Source: Taxillus chinensis
Taxonomy: Eukaryota > Streptophyta > Magnoliopsida > Santalales > Loranthaceae
Direction: 5' to 3'
Assembly: GCA_023512835.1 (NCBI GenBank)
Contig: CM042089.1
Location: forward strand, 25,362,440-25,426,439
DNA length: 64,000 nt
Positions 35,815-46,049 of the stretch are shown piece by piece. Positions within the stretch are counted from its first letter, which is position 1, and every line of letters begins with the position of its first letter. The translations under genes and the position numbers were made by a program. The notes below the pieces were generated by a model, which saw only the letters and a list, made by a program, of their open reading frames with translations, ran no database searches and was not told the DNA's origin.

Positions 35815-38800
35815 TCAGCCCTCTGCAGCCCTCTTCCTTAGCATCTCTTTATACTTGTCGGCGTTTGTCTCATTTACATATTGTTCCCCAGTCTTCTTGT
35901 CAAAAATCTTGAAGTTGAGAAGGGTTACTCTTGCAGCTTAGGCCTCGTCCAAATGGTATCTTAGTGGTGCCATCATCAAACAATATAAAATATTCCATTT
36001 GGGGTGGGGTGGGGTGGGGTTTGAAAACAAACAAAACAAAAAAGACCAAAAAAAGCCAAAAACAAATAAAAAACAACCTGCATAACAAAAAAAAGAGTCA
36101 AAATAAAAATAAAAAAACACTATAAGTTCAATGGATAATGTTTTTACACTGTTTGTAGGATAAAAAGGAGCTTTTATATTGTAATTTGTGACATGGTAGG
36201 AAGTAGCGAACGATCAATGCATGATAAAATCTTTTTTATATTGAATTCAATGTAACTAACAATTACAAAAAACTAACTTGTCACCCAGTCCTGTTTATGT
36301 TCACAAGTCATAAATAAGTAACATGATATCCTTAAGGAATCTAGTATTAAAATAATACTTACAAGCATGCTAGAAATTCCATATTGAATCAATGGGGAAG
36401 AACGCGTGTGACCAGCGGAGAATATAAAGCAAATCTTGCCTCTTTACTCGTATGTTTTCCCATGTTTACTTACTATCTTTCTATCACAATCAGACCATTT
36501 GCCTTAGTTTTTTATTTTTATTTTATTGCTCTATGCAAGTAAACCTGAACCGGTCTAAGGTCTTCTAACTTAATTGATAATCCGGGCAATTCAAAACCAG
36601 TTTTGTTCTGAATTGAAGGTAAAAGTAGATTACACGTTTGTATGTCTTTAAATTTTAGGCAGATGAACTCGAGTTAATTTGAAAACATAATAATATAAAA
36701 TGGAATAAGATGGGAGAGATGAATAGTACAGCTGAGCAACGATTCTCTGAACAAAAGCATATCTTGCAGTGGCACCTGAATCATGTACACCTGCCAAGTG
36801 CCAAATAAAATAAAACAGGATTCAATTATCACATATACCAGAATGGAGGTAACATAAATTCAAATTCAGAAGAAAGGCAATTAAAGAGAGAAACTCAAAG
36901 TTACCTACCTTGTGGCATCTTAGCAAGGCCGTTACCATTGGGATGGGGACAAGCGGGGAAGGTAGTTGGCTGCAGGGAAAAAAATGAGAAAAAGATATCA
37001 TTATAACCAAATCAACGCTCATAAAAATTATTTCTACATTGCCAGCGTGATTGAGCTTTACTAAATACTTACCGTTGTTTGACAAGGAGCCATCATGCCG
37101 TCAGAAAATGAGGATGGCGTGTTGAATGTCATCTTAGACTGATCATCGGAAGGAGCAAAAGCACTTGGTGGAAGCCAAGTAGCAGTGGGTCCGACAGAGA
37201 CAATGGGTTCAGTACTGACCACAGTTGAAGACGGTACTTCGGAATTTAGGAATGAGAATGATTTCCATGCGAAATTTGTCGGTTGTGCCAATGAAGATGG
37301 GGCGTCAAATGACATCTTTGATTGATCAATAGAAGGGGCAAAAGAATTTGGTTGAAGCCGAGTAGCAGTGGGTCCAATTGAGACAGTGGGTTCAGTATTC
37401 ACCACGGTTGTGCAGGGTACTTGAGAATTCAGGAATGGGAATGATGGTTGTACTGGAAAAGATGGAGCAGGAGAAGGACGTGATGTGTTTGATCCAGTAG
37501 CAGTGGTACTGACAGATGAAGTGTTCCCCAAATTGTTGACTGCGGGATAAGATGACCGCGTGAAATCTGTCGGCTTTCTAAATAAAGATGGCGTGTTGAA
37601 TGCCATCTTCGACTGATCAACGAAAGGGGCAACAGAACTATGTTGAGACCAAGTAGCAGTTGGTCCAACAACCGAAGGTGTTACTGCCCTAAATGACGGG
37701 GAAAAAAGGAGATGATGTGTTTACTTGAGGGTAGCTTGCACAAAAGAAGCTTGGTCCAGATGATGGACCAGGAAAAGGTGTGTACTTTGCGGGTGACTGA
37801 CTGGTCAGTGGAAGTGCAGAATAGAACCGGTTTTGCTTGTCACCATCTGAAGTTAAAAACAAAAGCACAAAATATAAGAATACATATATCACCATTCAAT
37901 GGCATCACTGTGTTGGTACACGTAAAAGAGAAACAGCAGGTCATGCACCGTACAACATACCTTCATTAACCGACTTACAATCCTCCCACCTCAACTCTTC
38001 ATGACATTTATTGTTATAGATGGGCATGGCTGACAGCGACTGTAGCACACTCATAGATTCATCGTCTCTAGTCTCAGAATAAGCTATTAGTCTGCTTCCC
38101 TGAGGCTGGCAACCTAATGTAGGATTACTGCCACTACGAGCATCACAACCAATAGTGGGGTAGGCCCTAAATGAAGGGCTAGTTAAAGTACCATATTGAC
38201 TGCTGCTTTTATTTCCAAATGCTGAGCTATTGAAAGGACTTGTTGAAACACCGAACAGACTGCTGCTTGAAGTTCCAAGTGCGGGAGTACTAGCTGTAGG
38301 AACACCAAAAGATGGGGTTTTAAAGGCCACGAATGAAGGGCCGGTTGAAGAACCAAACTGACTGTTGCTTGAAGTTCCAAACGCTGGAGTACCACCAATA
38401 GAACCACTGAGATTCAGTGTGCCAAATGAAGGGCTAGTGGAAGTACCAAATAGCTTGCTTCCCGATGCTGGAGTAGTACCAATAAAAGCACCAAGATTTG
38501 GGGTAGCAAAAGCTCCTGATGAAAGGTTAGTTGAAGCAACCAATGGACTGCAGCTGCTTGATATTCCAAATGCTTCGGTACCAGAAGGAGCAGCGAAACC
38601 CGATATGGCTGAAGTAGATCCAAATGCAGAGGTGTTCGAAGCCCCGGATGTTCCTTCAGATCCAAACGCTTGAATTTTAGATGCACCAAATGCAGCAGAC
38701 CCAAAATATGGATCACTTCCGAAAGGATTAGCATTGGACGCAAAGCCTCCAGAGCCATGACTCAGGCCAAATGTGTTCGAACCAGCTACTAATAAAGAAT

Positions 38801-39369
38801 GAAAGAAAAAAAGCAGTGCTAGTTTTAGTTAAAAGGAGAAGCACTAATAGTACTGAATCTGATCTTATTAAGAAAAACACCGCAAATCGATCGTAAGGAC
38901 AAATTCCCTCTGTTTAAGGAGAAACACCGAAGCAAAAATTATGTTCTTGGCTTTTGCTTTCAATAGATGAGGCTATTAATAATACATTTGGTGCAACAAT
39001 ATTAAGTTTTGGGTGTCATGAGATTAAAAAAAAAAAATCATACCAGGACCGAAACACACAAAAAACTCTCATTATAGCTATACATTATAATTTCGATCAG
39101 CAATAATATGAGTCCTGTACCAAAAGAAAAAAAATGGAACAATACATGCAAAACATATATGCACAGTACTCATATATGAGTCTTATCAGATAAACAGGCG
39201 TAACATCTCCCATTTAAAACAAAATATGTAGATTAATCACGTCGAAACACATGTTGTCCAAATAGAAACGAACAGTTTCTGTCATAAATCCAAGACGGCA
39301 CCAGCATATATTGGTATATGAGAAAAAAGGACACATCTGATTACCGAATGGTGCGGAGCTAGAGAACAT
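35815..39369 (-). CDS. NUP98-like FG nucleoporin gene (six exons, one frameshift)
   Basis: Exons on the minus strand: 39369-39345, 38785-37961, 37846-37073, 36969-36909, 36790-36730 and 35929-35815, all GT-AG and phase-compatible. The start MFSSSAPFG matches the NUP98 N-terminus. Exon 2 is packed with FG and SFG repeats, then carries GSRLIAYSETRDDE and LQSLSAMPIYNNKCHEELRWED, the segment that follows the first FG region in plant NUP98. Such proteins line the nuclear pore and bind transport receptors. Exon 3 is a diverged Ser/Pro/Thr-rich region. The short C-terminus (GATARYAFVQRIVAQ, then FKIFDKKTGEQYVNETNADK) is unlike canonical NUP98, and no autoproteolytic domain is seen. The exon lengths total one base over a multiple of three, matching a one-base excess in the T6C4 run near 37700. 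The full model would be about 619 residues. It may be a sequencing error or a recent pseudogene. The last two exons are the least certain. Confidence 0.7.
35999..36022. repeat. (GGGGT)n tract, G-quadruplex candidate
   Basis: Four consecutive runs of four Gs separated by single T bases. It lies in the last intron of the NUP98-like gene, on the strand opposite to transcription. Confidence 0.8.
37961..38785 (-). CDS. NUP98-like exon 2 (FG repeats)
   Basis: It opens after an AG acceptor at 38787-38786 (GSNTFGLSHG) and runs through more than fifteen FG-type motifs such as PAFG, PSFG and SLFG to the conserved SAMPIY..EELRWED block. It ends at a GTATGT donor at 37960. The frame is completely open. 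Confidence 0.88.
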
Positions 39370-40059
39370 GATTCCTGACGGTGATGAGCGACAGCAGAGG
39401 AGGATATTCTCGGAGATTCAATCCAAAGTAAAGAACTTTGGTCTATGGGATGGGATGCGACGTGCTTCTGAAGTGGGGGACGTACGTATCGCATGCGTGC
39501 ACATATATATATCGACAGAGTAGCGTATGTTTGACGCACACTTGCAACCCACAGTATAGCTCAACACAGCGTACAACGTACGGACCAACTATACTCAGCT
39601 TACTTTTAAAGCAGAGTGCACATATTTTGCGTGCATTTTATGATAATTTTTATCCATTTCTTTCAAGGCTATAAAAGATTTCCGTTACGAAAATAAAATA
39701 ATTTTTTAAAAAATACTAATTAGATTTTTTGAAGGTAAGGTAAATGAATTATATTTTTAGGAGCTCACAAAGGACTGTCCAGGCCTAGCTCATACGGGAG
39801 CGGGCCATGGTTCGAAGTTGCGGTTGTAGGCGTTGTCGCGTTGCGGTTGCAGATGTCGTGGTTGCTGACAACTCATTGCATCTCGGTCGAGATACAATTT
39901 TAGGCGTGAAATAATATTTAAAAAAAAATAAAAATCCTAGAAAAATCAGAATAAATCAAATCATTACATTATGACCATCAAACAAGCAAAATAAATTATT
40001 TGAATTGCATGCTATGACTTCAAACATAAAAAATGCTAGAGCATAATATTTTTTTATTA
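39370..40059. other. Upstream region of the NUP98-like gene
   Basis: No coding sequence is supported. A GC-rich patch lies at 39780-39890 (GTTGCGGTTG repeats). This region presumably holds the promoter, but no TATA box could be assigned. Confidence 0.45.
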
Positions 40060-40350
40060 AAAAGTAAACAAATTTTATTAAGAAAAGATTACATACAAAG
40101 AGTGCTCGAAGAGTAGAAATATAATACCAGGCTCAAAAGGAGTACACATAATATCACAAATGAAAAAAAGACATGGTACACGTCTGAAGCGAACATTCAC
40201 TCCCTCAAACGACAGAAAAAATAAAAGAAAGATCGGTAGTAGAGCACTCCCAATCATCAAATACACGCATTCCATTCTCGCCAAAGACTTCAAAGAAGGC
40301 AATAAAGAATAGCCCGTTAAAGTACCGAACGTTGCCCCATGCCCCCTATC
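40060..40350 (-). mobile_element. Possible 3' end of a LINE-like retroelement
   Basis: On the minus strand the segment reads GTGTACTCCTTTTGAGCC...CTTTTCTTAATAAAATTTG and ends in an A/T-rich tail, resembling the 3' ends of plant L1 elements. No reverse transcriptase is present. The assignment rests on general resemblance only. Confidence 0.3.
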
Positions 40351-40498
40351 CAACACACAAACAACTAATGTAGTATTACAACAAATATATAATTATATTT
40401 TGCATGATTTATAATTTAGCATCTCAAATTGTCATTTAAGTTTGACTTTTGTTGTATTTACTTGCCAAAAGAATAGGTAAACACATACCTTTTTCTTT

Positions 40499-41862
40499 TT
40501 AATTATAGGTGGAGTGGCGGTAATGATGAAATTCTCTTCCTCCTTCAAGTCCAAAGAAGAATGCGAAAGAGAAGTTTGCGCATGTTTCTTGTGAACAGTA
40601 GCCACTAGAATTCTGTGGATATATTGGTTGGTTAGGTGGATAGTGCATCTGTGTACCACTATCACTCGAGTTATAACTTCTATCAAATTGACCCATTGAT
40701 AACATTTGATCAAGATATCCATAACCAATACCACTACTACTGCCATAAGAATAAGATTCGCTTCCATGGTGAGGATGTCTATCCCAATCATAATAACTAC
40801 TGGTTCTAGGATGATAGTGGTGACGATGATCTCTATCACGATCTCGATGCACTCCACTAGAAGTAGCACCACTACGATTACAAGATCTCTGCAATGGGGG
40901 TGATGACAGTGGTGAGGATGATCAGCCATGTTCTAAATTCATGCGACCCATTTCAACATCAAGTGTATGACCCATGGAAACTAGTTGACCACCCTGTCTT
41001 TGTCACCTCCACAAAACTTCCTCGTATGCATAATCAGTTGAATCACTGCCTTAACTTGAATAGCTAGTTATCTGATCCCAATACCTCCTCTGTGCTTCAA
41101 GTGGATCAAAGTCCTGCTCTAATAATTTTCTTGACCCATGACCTGCATCTTGTGTGGCAATGAAATCATCATTTCCTTTTTGCCATGTTTGATTTTCAAC
41201 TTGGGTTGATTCTAGATAACGACCACCACCACCACGACCATCATTCTCCTCACCTTCATCATAACCAACACCACTGCCACCATATCCATATCCACCACCA
41301 TTAAAACCCTCACCTCCACCTCCACTATCAGTGGATTCATTCCCACTTCCAGAATTTTCCTCTTCAGAATTTCCCACATAAATTCCTTTTCCACAATTTG
41401 CTTGTGAATCCCTAGTCTCTTGTGCTCATCTGCTTGTGTCAATGTCTTCTCTATACTCATCATCCCCACTGAACTCTTGAATACCATCTTATAACCATTG
41501 ATCAGTAGGACTTAGGAATGGTTTTTCAGACTCTCTAATCCATTCATCCAATATGTTTTCATCATTAAATATATGGTTCAAGTCAACTGGACTGTAGTAG
41601 TCATTATCATTATTTTTATTCAAGAGGTTTCTTACTCGAAGGCATAAATTATAATGTACATACACCAGTTGCTCCAACTTTTTCATAACCAGTTGATTTC
41701 GAATTTTGGTATGGATTAAGGCAAATGTGCTCTAATTTTTTTTACATTCCGATGAGGAACATGTCTGACTAAGTACTTTAATTGCAATTTTCTTCAAATT
41801 TGGAGCAGATTCCCCATAATTATACTACTATTCAGCTACAAACATAATTTGTGCACAATATG
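40499..41862 (-). pseudogene. Decayed hAT-family transposase gene, C-terminal part
   Basis: The minus strand shows the hAT C-terminal dimerisation region: AIKVLSQTCSSSECKKN, a stop, STFALIHTKIRNQL, then KKLEQLVYVHYNLCLRVRNLL and NPVDLNHIFNDENILDEWI-like sequence. The conserved Trp of the NWSTFA motif has become a TAG stop. A long Gly/Ser/Asp-rich tail follows (41377-41051) and a His/Arg/Tyr-rich tail (40894-40499), in several frames. Copia element II is inserted at 41862, and 35 bases of the same gene reappear at 63966-64000; the rest lies outside the window. Confidence 0.7.
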
Positions 41863-43170
41863 TGTTGGTCCCGGAGAGCCTAAAGGGGGGGGGGGTGAAT
41901 AGGCTCTTTGAAAATTCTTTCTCTCTCTTAATGGCTTAGACACTCACTCTGGTTAAACGGATAAAATCAGTGCGGAAGATTAACCAGGTAGTGGAAGTAT
42001 GTTGCTTTATTATCTGAAGATAATTACAACAAAGCAAAACAGCGTTTTAGCTGATTACAACACAACACTCTGTTATAGTTACACACATTTGGCAGTGAAT
42101 CTTTGTGTTTGGCTCTTTACAAGATATACGCTTATGAGTGTATAAGTACAAGTAAGCACCCGCATTCTTATTTACATTGCTTCAGGCATATATATAGACA
42201 TCCTAGAAATCTATTTTGGAACTGCATTTTCCGAGCAGTGTGGAGCATTGAAGTTCTTCATCGGAAAATGCTGAAGCTTTAACTGTTGCGGATGTGGAAC
42301 TCGAAATATTGGAAGCATAAGTTGTAATGAATTCTTTGCTTGATTCCAATTGCATTTGAGACTGCGTCCACATCTCCGTGTGTTCCACGTGTCAGACAAT
42401 TTAGGTATTCAATGAGTTTGTCTTACATCGGGACATATCGAGCTGCTAGCATTAATTACGGCTTGAAGAGATGAAGCAGCGTCTTCTTGGTCCGTTGCAA
42501 GGTTCCTTACTCCGCATGAACGAAGCTCGGATCCTTACTCCGTATCAGTGATTGCTTACTCCGTATGAATGAAGTCCTGGAATCCTTATTCCGTGTCAGC
42601 GTTTCCTTACTCCACATGAGTAGTGGTTCGGAGAGCTTACTCCACATCAGTGCTTCCTTGCTCCGCATGAGTAATGGTTCGGATTCCTTATTCCGCATTT
42701 GATGTCCTTACTGCGCAACAGTTGCCCTTACTCCGCTTGAATGACAGACTCGGATTTCTTCGTCCGTGTCTTCTTTTCCTTAGTCCGGTTGGAGTGACCA
42801 CTTCGATTCTTTCTCTCTCACAAGTCTCTTTTACTCCGTGCAAGATGTAGACTCAGGAACTTACTCCACATTAATTGACATAATCTAGTTGAGTGTTAGA
42901 CGTGGGTTCCTAGTCGTTTTGTCAAGTGTTTAATCAGCACGAAGGGTCTTTACTCCGGATGATGACTTGGTTATGTACCAAGTGAATTGAGGACACTCAT
43001 GATGATCCGGATCAGGATTATGTATCCTGTCCTTAGCTTTGTCCTCACATGAGTAGGTCCGGATTTAGAGTTAACTCATCTGCACATACTTAATGGTAAA
43101 CATGAAACATCTCGAGTCAAATTACATAGGGTTTGTTCCGCATTATCCAAATTCTCGGTTTGATCTTACA
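41863..43170 (-). repeat. Copia II 3' LTR
   Basis: 1308 bp, close to the 5' LTR at 62659-63960. On the minus strand an array of TGCGGAGTAAGG-type repeats (42505-42790) precedes a TATA-like CTATATATATGCC at 42187-42199. The G run in GGGGGGGGGGTGAATAGG differs in length between the two LTRs. Confidence 0.93.
42505..42790 (-). repeat. Tandem CCTTACTCCGCATGA-type repeats in the copia II LTR
   Basis: About nine imperfect units of roughly 25-35 bp, each with CCTTACTCCG(C/T)AT, lie upstream of the LTR TATA-like box. The same array is at 63296-63550 in the other LTR. A U3 enhancer array is the likely reading. Confidence 0.8.
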
Positions 43171-43180
43171 GTCTCCCCCA
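43171..43180 (-). promoter_or_regulatory. Copia II polypurine tract
   Basis: TGGGGGAGAC on the minus strand, directly next to the 3' LTR. Similar G-rich purine tracts also occur at 47231-47240 and 47279-47290. Confidence 0.75.
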
Positions 43181-43310
43181 ATATGGATATGCCAAACCCT
43201 TTGTAATCTGATCCGGTAAGGCAGCAAGAAATAACACAGAGGTAAGGATTAAAGAGAACAGTTCCACTCAGTTACAGCAGGAATACATTAAGCCTTAGTA
43301 CAAATATAAA

Positions 43311-46049
43311 TTATGGTACATACGGCTTACTATATTTGAAGATCATCCTTGCTGCATGCTCTCGTAGTGCCATTGTTTGCTTTTTAGAGAACTCGATGAT
43401 ATTTTTCCAGTCATCATCGAAGGAGATAACAGATTTCAAGAAGTAGCAGACAAAGGCTCCACAACTGTTTCCATCGGGTTGCTGGGGCACATTCTTCTTG
43501 TTCCGGATCGTCCCTATGAGTACTTCATCCTGACCAAGAGGCGGTAGATTCAAGTCTTCGTAGAGAGAACTCTGTCTGATTGCATCTGACAAGGTTCGAA
43601 TGAGATTCCTCATCTGATTCTTTCTAATCAGGCGGTCAACAACTTGATGAGAATCCAGAAGCAAGATTTTTTTCTCTTTGATCAGGAAAACAGTCAGCAT
43701 GAAATGTGGGGAGTCGACCCGGAAGGGAATGAAAACGATGGACAGAGAGGTCCATGGTCGGCTATTCTCTACTGTACCATTGATGTAGGATAGAATAACA
43801 TCCATAGCAGAAAACTGGTTTTCAACCCAGCAAGGAAGAACATCAAAATCAAGGCCTTCCTCAAGTAAAGAGGGGAATAGCCTCAACTCTATCTTTACCG
43901 CCAGAGCATAGTTGTCGATGTCGTCAGTTGAAAATTGTCCCTCTTCAGACAATATGGTCCGGATGTCTTGAGGTTTGAAGGGGGACGAGGCAGACACACA
44001 TCGGCGCTCGGCAGTGGAGAAGGCATAGGCCTTGGCTACAGCAAGAATGCTCCCATCAGCATCATCCGGATGCAATTCCGCGTATGATGGGAGGAAGGAG
44101 ATGGTACCAGATGGAACAGCAGGAGTGGGAGAGCTGGTCTGGCCAGTGGAGAAACGGCTGCGTTTAGGCACTGGAAGGCCCGGAGGAAGAGCAGGTGCAG
44201 ACCATTTGCGAGAGACAACGCCAGTAGTGGAAAGAGGGGAAGGATCAGATGATTTCTCCCCCGGTTTGCAAATCGGCGAGAGTAGGAGGGACTGGCCACG
44301 ACCTGCGTTAAGTCCGCAATGGAGGTGGACAAGTCAGAGAAAGACGCGGCAAGCCGCTCTAGCTTCTGATCCATGGAGAGAGAGGTAGAGGAGAAGGCAA
44401 AAAGAAGCTCGGCACCCATGGCCCGGACATGGTCGGAAAGAGCCTGGGTCTGAAGACGACTGTCCTCAGCAAGGCGATCGAGTTGGGCGAAGAAAGCAGC
44501 CTCAGATAAAATAGTGGCAAAAGAGGCGCGCCCAAGACCAGAGGCGGGAGCTTTCGAGGACTCGCCCGCATGAAGAGGGGCAGGTGTGGGCAGGGTAGAG
44601 TCGGCGGCAGCAGGAGAGGGCGGTGGTTGTACATCAGCAGCAGGAGGAGGGGCGGCAGATCCACTTTGACCAGAGAGGTCAATGGTAGGGATATCCGCAG
44701 GATAAGAGGGACTAGCCTCAGCAGGGACAGGTGTCTGTGCGTCATGGGCAAGCCCGAAAGAGGCAGTAGCAGGAGGTGTAGCCTTTAGGAGCGACGGCAT
44801 TACAAAGCCGTGATAGCAGTTTCAAATAAGCATTTCCTCCGGGGTCTGGGTGTGTTGAGCATAAAACACCCAGAGGGTAGGTTCTGGGATGTCAATAGTA
44901 ATGGCGAGGCTGAAGCGCAGCCAACAATCATTCAGTATGCCGGTGGAGAGATGGTCGAGATAGTCCTAGAGGGCCGGAGAGTGAGCGGGAGAGGCTTCCA
45001 CAGGAGAAGATGGAAGGTCCGGAAGAACAGCAGCAACAGCCGCTGTGACCGGAGAGATAGGTGCGGGAGCATCAGCAGCAGCATCAGGAGCAGCAGCAGC
45101 AACAACAACAGGAAGAGAGGCAGGGTCATCAGCAAGAGAGGCGGATGTGGTGACCTCATGGAAGGGCGGCTGAGAGGGCCCTGCAGCAGTAGACGGGTCA
45201 GCCCGAACGTTGTGCAACGAACTGCGGGAGCGTGCCGGAGCGGCAATAGACCGGATGCGAGAGTGAACTGACCGGAGAGCAGAACTAACTTCGTGGCCCG
45301 AGCTGGCAACAGGTTCACCAATAGAACTCACTTGCTGTTCTGAAGCGACAGCAAGGGTACGGGAGACTGGAGGGCGGCGAACGGTGAGGGTCCCGTCGGC
45401 AGTAAGATGGCGGAAATAATAGGACGCCGGGAAGGGAATCACCAGTTCACCCTGGAAGTGCGCTGGGTGAAGATGCCGGAAGATTTGGGACAGAATCCGT
45501 CCAAAAGACGAGTTCCGTTTCCCATTCCGCAACACCTGGAAGAGAAAGTTGTCCCAGTCAAGTGGTAGTGACTCAAAAACCGCATACATCGCCAGCAGGA
45601 GATCGTATGGAACCGAGTCGAGAGCCGTGAAGTGAGCTAGAAGACACCGGCTGAGTATGGTGGCCATACAGCGGTGAGGACCATGGAAAGACTTCATTTT
45701 GTACTCCTTTACCTTATTAGGACACCCCATGGAAGCAGCCATGGCAGCAGTGTTTGGTCGGATGTCATCACCGACAGGAAGGTTGAAAACATCCCGGATC
45801 ACCTGAGGTGTGATCTTGGTAGTTTACCCTCGAACCACAGAAAAGGATAAACTCCTCAGTGGAGGTGGAGTGATGATGGAAGGCCAGGACGTCCGACACT
45901 AGAAGATCGGCCGAGGCAGAAACAAGCGCGAAAAGGTTGCTATGCTCGAGTAGCTGGCAAACCTCGTGGAGCCATGCTGGAGGATCAGAGATTCCGGACC
46001 AATCGACAAGATGGCCAGGAACAACACCATAGAGAGCTTGGGATGCCAT
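43311..46049 (-). pseudogene. Extra ORF of copia II with C-terminal Ulp1-like (C48) cysteine protease
   Basis: One long reading frame of about 913 codons begins at ATG 46049 (MASQALYGVVPGHLVDWSG) and ends at 43311. It is broken by a frameshift near 45825, a TAG at 44968-44966, a TGA near 44830 and a one-base shift in a G run near 44262. The N-terminal domain (VIRDVFNLPVG, YDLLLAMYAVFESLPLDWDNF) resembles the uncharacterised plant transposon-protein domains of some retroelement ORFs. An Ala/Pro/Ser-rich middle and a helical stretch (AQLDRLAEDSRLQTQALSDH, DQKLERLAASFSDL) follow. The last 286 residues (44171-43311) contain SPHFMLTVFLIKEKKILLLDS and VPQQPDGNSCGAFVCYFL, aligning with the Ulp1/SENP catalytic core: His156, Asp173, Gln231, Cys237. 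Ulp1 enzymes cleave SUMO from proteins; the substrate here is unknown. The ORF lies wholly between RNase H and the polypurine tract, so it belongs to the retrotransposon unless a further insertion was missed. Confidence 0.8.

Noticed and set aside
37690..37740. A 36-nt GT-AG intron that might explain the NUP98-like frameshift
   Set aside because: GTAAAC...TTTAG boundaries exist, but 36 nt is too short for a plant intron, and its length is a multiple of three, so it would not restore the frame.
40432..40929. 165-codon minus-strand frame rich in Ile/Val
   Set aside because: It overlaps the His/Arg/Tyr-rich hAT tail in another frame; composition reflects a codon-shifted CAC/GAT-rich repeat.
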